Both the position numbers and the translations under genes were made by a program. The notes beneath the pieces are model-generated. The model saw only the letters and a program-made list of their open reading frames with translations, made no database searches and was not told the DNA's origin. DNA of 15,682 bases from an uncultured Porphyromonas sp. (GTDB lineage Bacteria > Bacteroidota > Bacteroidia > Bacteroidales > Porphyromonadaceae): positions 1 through 15,682 of the forward strand of contig URDQ01000048.1 of the NCBI GenBank assembly GCA_900546675.1, written 5' to 3'. Positions within the stretch are counted from its first letter, which is position 1. Each line of letters starts with the position of its first letter. Of the stretch, positions 12,863-15,682 are shown piece by piece.

Positions 12863-15301
12863 CTAAAAGGAGTAGGTGTAGCTGATGTTGGGCAGGATCG
12901 GGAAGATCGTCACCTGCTGTAGCACAGTGCGGTAAGAGTTGTTGCCCGTCTTCTCGCTCACAGGAGTGACCAGGAAGGGGTTCATATTATTGTAGACGTT
13001 GTAGACGCTGAGGTTCCACAAGCTCTTGCCCCGCTTGTGATGCTTCGTGTAGGTGACGCTGAGATCCAGTCGGTGGTAAGGCTTGAAGCGGTAGTTATTG
13101 CGCTCAGACACATGGTTGAGCGACCCCGCTGCGTCATACATCGATGGAGCTAGCGGGTCTCTCATGCCATCGTACTCATGCGTCGCGATGGTACCCGTCT
13201 GGCCCGAGGCAAAGACCCAGGTCGCAGCAAAGTCCCAGTTCTTGCTCAGCTGATACATCGCAGTGATCTTAAAGTCGTGAATGCGATCATACTTAGCGGG
13301 GAAGGTGCGCCCGAAGTTAAGCTCCTCGCCCGGCTGGTCGAAGGTGCGCCACGTACGAGCCCAAGCGTAGCTCACCCAGCCCGTTAGCTTACCCACCTTA
13401 CGCTGCCAGAGCAGCTCCAGGCCGTAAGCCGTGCCACGACCCATGGCGACCATCTGCTCCCAGTTTGTCGAGACCCCATAGAAGAAGGAGCCCTCCTTGT
13501 ACTCCAGCACATTGCTCAGAGGCTTGTAGTAGCCCTCTACCGAGAAGTCGCCCCACTGAGGCACATGGAGGAATAGCCCCGCCGTAAAGTGGTGTACGTG
13601 CATCGGCTTGATGCGATCCGTTGAGGGTACCCACAGATCCGTAGGCAGGCTCAGACTATTGTTCGTCAGGAGGTGTACATGCTGCGTCATTAGGGCGTAG
13701 CCCACCTTGGCCGTCAGGGCAGGCGTGATGCGCCAAGCAGCACTCACACGTGGCTCTATATTGTGATAGTCCTTGCCACGCACGTAGTAGAAGCTGTAGC
13801 GCAGCCCCGCATTAAAGCTCCACTTGTCTCCCAGCTTCATCTCATCCTCAGCATAGAGCGAGGCTTCGTGGGCGTAGATCTTAGGATTGCTTCCGAAGAT
13901 GTCAAAGTCCGTCCCACTAAAGTCGTTAAGGTCCTTGCCGTTCACCTTTACCGAAGTCATCTCAGGGCGAAAGGTGTGGAAGGTGTAGTTGGCGCCGAAG
14001 AGCAACTGATGCTGCTCGACAGGCGAGTAGTGCAGTTCGCTCGTTAGGAGCCAGTCACGGATACCCGAGTCGTAGTTCATCGCCACGGGTGGCTGATCCT
14101 GGTCCTCTTGCATCTTCATGCGCAGCCTAGAGCGGTACTGCGTATAGGAGGCTGTGGTATTGAGAAATAGCTGCCCGTTGATGAGATGGTTCCACCGCAG
14201 CGAACCCATCGCATTGCCCCACAGCCAAGACATCTGCTGCTTGTCATCTCCACTAGAATAGCGTGTCCAGACACGGTCATTGCCGTAATAGCCGAAGAGG
14301 TACAGTTGATCCCTATCTGAGAAGCGGTGCGTCACCTTCAGGTTTAGGTCGTGGAAGTTATATCCGCCCTTCACCTTCTCGCCATCCTCACCCTCTTGGC
14401 GATTACGTATCGCTAGGGCTATCGCAGCCAGCAGGTCTAGGTAGGTGCGCCGTGCCGAGAAGTTGAAAGTGGTGCGATCCTTGACAATCGGTCCCTCCAC
14501 ATTGACCTTCGAAGAGATGAGTCCTACGCTCACATTGCCGTGGTACTCCTGCATATCGCCATCCTTGAGACGCACGTCCACGACCGACGAGAGACGCCCT
14601 CCGTAACGAGCGGGGAAGGTGCCTTTGTACAGCGTCACCGACTTGACCGCATCGGGGTTGAAGGTCGAGAAAGCTCCCAGCATATGATTCGGATTGTAGA
14701 GCGAGATGCCGTCCATAAGAATCAAGTTTTGGTCCGGATCACCACCACGCACGAAGAGTCCCGACGAACCCTCCGAACCGCTCTGCACGCCAGGCAGTAA
14801 CTGCAGCGCTTTGATCACATCTTGCTCGCCAAAGAACGCAGGCAGTCGCTTGATCTCGCTCGCCGATATGTGCTGTGCGCCGATCGTAGCGGTCTCAACG
14901 CCCGAGGGGTTCGGACTACCCACGACGACCACCTCGCCGAGTAGTTGCCCCTCGATGAGCGAAGCCGAGAGTGTCGTATCGGACGAAAGCTGCAGACGTA
15001 TCGTGTCGCTCTGATAGCCTACGTAGGAAAACTGCAGGAGCACCTCTCCCGCTGGGAGTGTCAGCGAGTAGTGGCCGAACTCGTTCGTCACGGCACCTGT
15101 GCGGCTGTTGAGCTCCATCACATTGGCGGCGATCAGCGTCTCGCCACTCTGCGCATCATGCACGAAGCCATTGATCGTGAACTTGCTCTGCGCCTGCCGT
15201 GGTGCTTGCTTTTGTGCTTGCCCGCTCAGTGGCGTGGCGAGCATCATCAGTAGGAGAGCCAGTAGCCCCACGGTAAAGTCATATCGACGTAAATAGGTCA
15301 T
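12863..15301 (-). CDS. TonB-dependent outer-membrane receptor
   Basis: This 812-residue receptor imports an unknown substrate across the outer membrane using TonB energy. A signal peptide covers about 1-29 (cleavage near GQA). Residues about 41-127 form a carboxypeptidase-regulatory-like beta-sandwich (FTINGFVHDAQSGETLIAAN onward), ending in LGEVVVVG, a TonB-box-like stretch. The plug domain is at about 145-250, with LPGVQSGSEGSSGLFVRGG and LMDGISLYNPNHMLGAF. The barrel fills the rest and ends in YTYSF with a terminal Phe. The length is normal for receptors paired with DUF4249 proteins and shorter than SusC-type receptors, and there is no SusD neighbour, so glycan uptake of the SusCD kind is unlikely. 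A promoter box lies at 15390-15397. The three genes after it are tightly packed and end with the agmatine-to-putrescine enzymes. Confidence 0.93.
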   Translation of the reverse strand: MTYLRRYDFTVGLLALLLMMLATPLSGQAQKQAPRQAQSKFTINGFVHDAQSGETLIAANVMELNSRTGAVTNEFGHYSLTLPAGEVLLQFSYVGYQSDTIRLQLSSDTTLSASLIEGQLLGEVVVVGSPNPSGVETATIGAQHISASEIKRLPAFFGEQDVIKALQLLPGVQSGSEGSSGLFVRGGDPDQNLILMDGISLYNPNHMLGAFSTFNPDAVKSVTLYKGTFPARYGGRLSSVVDVRLKDGDMQEYHGNVSVGLISSKVNVEGPIVKDRTTFNFSARRTYLDLLAAIALAIRNRQEGEDGEKVKGGYNFHDLNLKVTHRFSDRDQLYLFGYYGNDRVWTRYSSGDDKQQMSWLWGNAMGSLRWNHLINGQLFLNTTASYTQYRSRLRMKMQEDQDQPPVAMNYDSGIRDWLLTSELHYSPVEQHQLLFGANYTFHTFRPEMTSVKVNGKDLNDFSGTDFDIFGSNPKIYAHEASLYAEDEMKLGDKWSFNAGLRYSFYYVRGKDYHNIEPRVSAAWRITPALTAKVGYALMTQHVHLLTNNSLSLPTDLWVPSTDRIKPMHVHHFTAGLFLHVPQWGDFSVEGYYKPLSNVLEYKEGSFFYGVSTNWEQMVAMGRGTAYGLELLWQRKVGKLTGWVSYAWARTWRTFDQPGEELNFGRTFPAKYDRIHDFKITAMYQLSKNWDFAATWVFASGQTGTIATHEYDGMRDPLAPSMYDAAGSLNHVSERNNYRFKPYHRLDLSVTYTKHHKRGKSLWNLSVYNVYNNMNPFLVTPVSEKTGNNSYRTVLQQVTIFPILPNISYTYSF

Positions 15302-15389
15302 AAGTAGTTTGCTATACGTTGCTAAGGCGGGTGCTCAATGAGCATTTAACGGGCGTCAGTTTACGACCCTTTCCCGCCGTTAGTCGTTG

Positions 15390-15397
15390 CAAAGGTA
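15390..15397 (-). promoter_or_regulatory. Candidate -7 box (TACCTTTG) for the receptor-DUF4249-aguAB block
   Basis: The minus strand reads TACCTTTG, an exact TAnnTTTG match, 89 bp upstream of the receptor start at 15301. No canonical -33 TTG is visible; the whole upstream element is replaced by the heptamer array at 15403-15444. Confidence 0.5.
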
Positions 15398-15402
15398 CTG
15401 AA

Positions 15403-15444
15403 TTAGAGATTAGAGGTTAGATATTAGAGGTTAGAAGTTAGAGA
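15403..15444. repeat. Heptamer tandem repeat TTAGANN upstream of the receptor promoter
   Basis: Six uninterrupted 7-mers read TTAGAGA, TTAGAGG, TTAGATA, TTAGAGG, TTAGAAG, TTAGAGA. The array begins 5 bp upstream of the -7 box and covers the -33 region. It is close in sequence to the heptamers before ribH. Confidence 0.85.
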
Positions 15445-15456
15445 CCAGTAGCCCTT

Positions 15457-15548
15457 TGTAGGGACGCTCGGTCTGAGCGTCCGTTGTATCAAAAGTTACA
15501 GCATCGTAATTTTAACGACAACGGACGCACAGACCGTGCGTCCCTACA
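15457..15548. repeat. Inverted pair of hairpin repeats (TGTAGGGACGC type)
   Basis: Arms at 15457-15487 and 15518-15548 are reverse complements at 29 of 31 bases. Each arm also contains its own perfect 8-bp hairpin: GGACGCTC/GAGCGTCC on the left and GGACGCAC/GTGCGTCC on the right. The two differences between arms fall at paired positions, so each small hairpin stays perfect. It resembles REP-like intergenic elements. Confidence 0.85.
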
Positions 15549-15585
15549 GCGGGTTACTCGTCTCATCGTTACTCGTTTCGCTTTG

Positions 15586-15636
15586 ACACAATGGACGCAC
15601 GACCATGAGTCCATACAAATACTGGTGTTACAGCAT
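15586..15636. repeat. Degenerate third copy of the hairpin repeat
   Basis: ACAATGGACGCAC near 15588-15600, then GAGTCC and later GTTACAGCAT (15627-15636), follow the order seen in the first copy, where GTTACAGCAT is at 15495-15504. The hairpin arms no longer match perfectly. TGTAGGGGCGGA at the very end of the window (15671-15682) looks like the start of a fourth copy. Confidence 0.5.
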
Positions 15637-15682
15637 TTGATGGCTGGATTTGTCGTGTTGATGTGATTCGTGTAGGGGCGGA

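Larger units (their letters stand above)
15302..15682. other. Gene-free region upstream of the TonB receptor
   Basis: It contains the receptor leader (about 80 nt, with a small TGCTC-AAT-GAGCA hairpin at 15332-15344), the promoter box, the heptamer array and the hairpin-type repeats described separately. Short open frames here cross repeats and are not protein-like. Confidence 0.75.

Noticed and set aside
12863..15301. SusC-type glycan importer
   Set aside because: The protein is too short for SusC and the partner is a DUF4249 lipoprotein, not SusD.
15484..15666. Small plus-strand open frame
   Set aside because: It lies across the hairpin repeats and simply reads through them.

Overview
The window looks like chromosomal DNA from a Bacteroidota bacterium, most likely a Porphyromonas-type anaerobe. 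Three things point there. The gene starts are repeatedly preceded by the Bacteroidota -7 promoter box TAnnTTTG (seven exact matches). It carries a TonB-dependent receptor with an N-terminal carboxypeptidase-regulatory-like domain paired with a DUF4249 lipoprotein. Its small outer-membrane barrels end in an aromatic residue. The genus is an inference from protein style; the phylum is well supported. Most genes are housekeeping or envelope genes, and I see no phage, plasmid, transposase, CRISPR, rRNA or tRNA gene.

Layout, left to right. Positions 1-200 are intergenic and hold part of a palindromic repeat array followed by a heptamer repeat. Next, on the minus strand, come a small outer-membrane barrel (201-824) and an exported TPR protein (932-2584). 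A plus-strand four-helix membrane protein (2702-3346) looks like the sensor half of a LytS-type histidine kinase without its kinase. Its stop overlaps the stop of a convergent minus-strand pair, aroQ (type II 3-dehydroquinate dehydratase) followed by an O-methyltransferase. xerD (4560-5489) diverges from aroQ and ends at a strong bidirectional terminator shared with a second barrel protein (5569-6123). That barrel gene lies 36 bp downstream of typA/bipA (6160-7962). A 487-bp gene-free stretch (7963-8449) holds the typA promoter, a striking ~160-bp array of ~22-bp palindromic units and a hairpin after ribH. A membrane-anchored TPR protein (9056-9745) and ribH (8450-8956) follow as a likely pair, with a heptamer repeat and an inverted repeat between them.

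The right third is one tightly packed minus-strand block: TonB-dependent receptor, DUF4249 lipoprotein, aguA (agmatine deiminase) and aguB (N-carbamoylputrescine amidase). Gaps are 12 and 15 bp, with a 4-bp overlap between the last two, and the only recognisable promoter is upstream of the receptor. AguA and AguB together convert agmatine to putrescine, so the block joins an outer-membrane uptake pair to putrescine synthesis. The last ~380 bp hold the receptor promoter, a 6-copy heptamer array against its upstream side, and an inverted pair of hairpin repeats whose copies differ by compensating base changes.

The coding content is ordinary. The unusual material is in the intergenic DNA: (1) the ~22-bp-period palindrome array, present in two inverted copies 8 kb apart; (2) three unrelated-sequence repeats that share a 7-bp period, two of them placed against a promoter or a start codon; (3) the covarying hairpin pair. 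The receptor-agmatine operon and the kinase-less sensor are the best protein-level leads.
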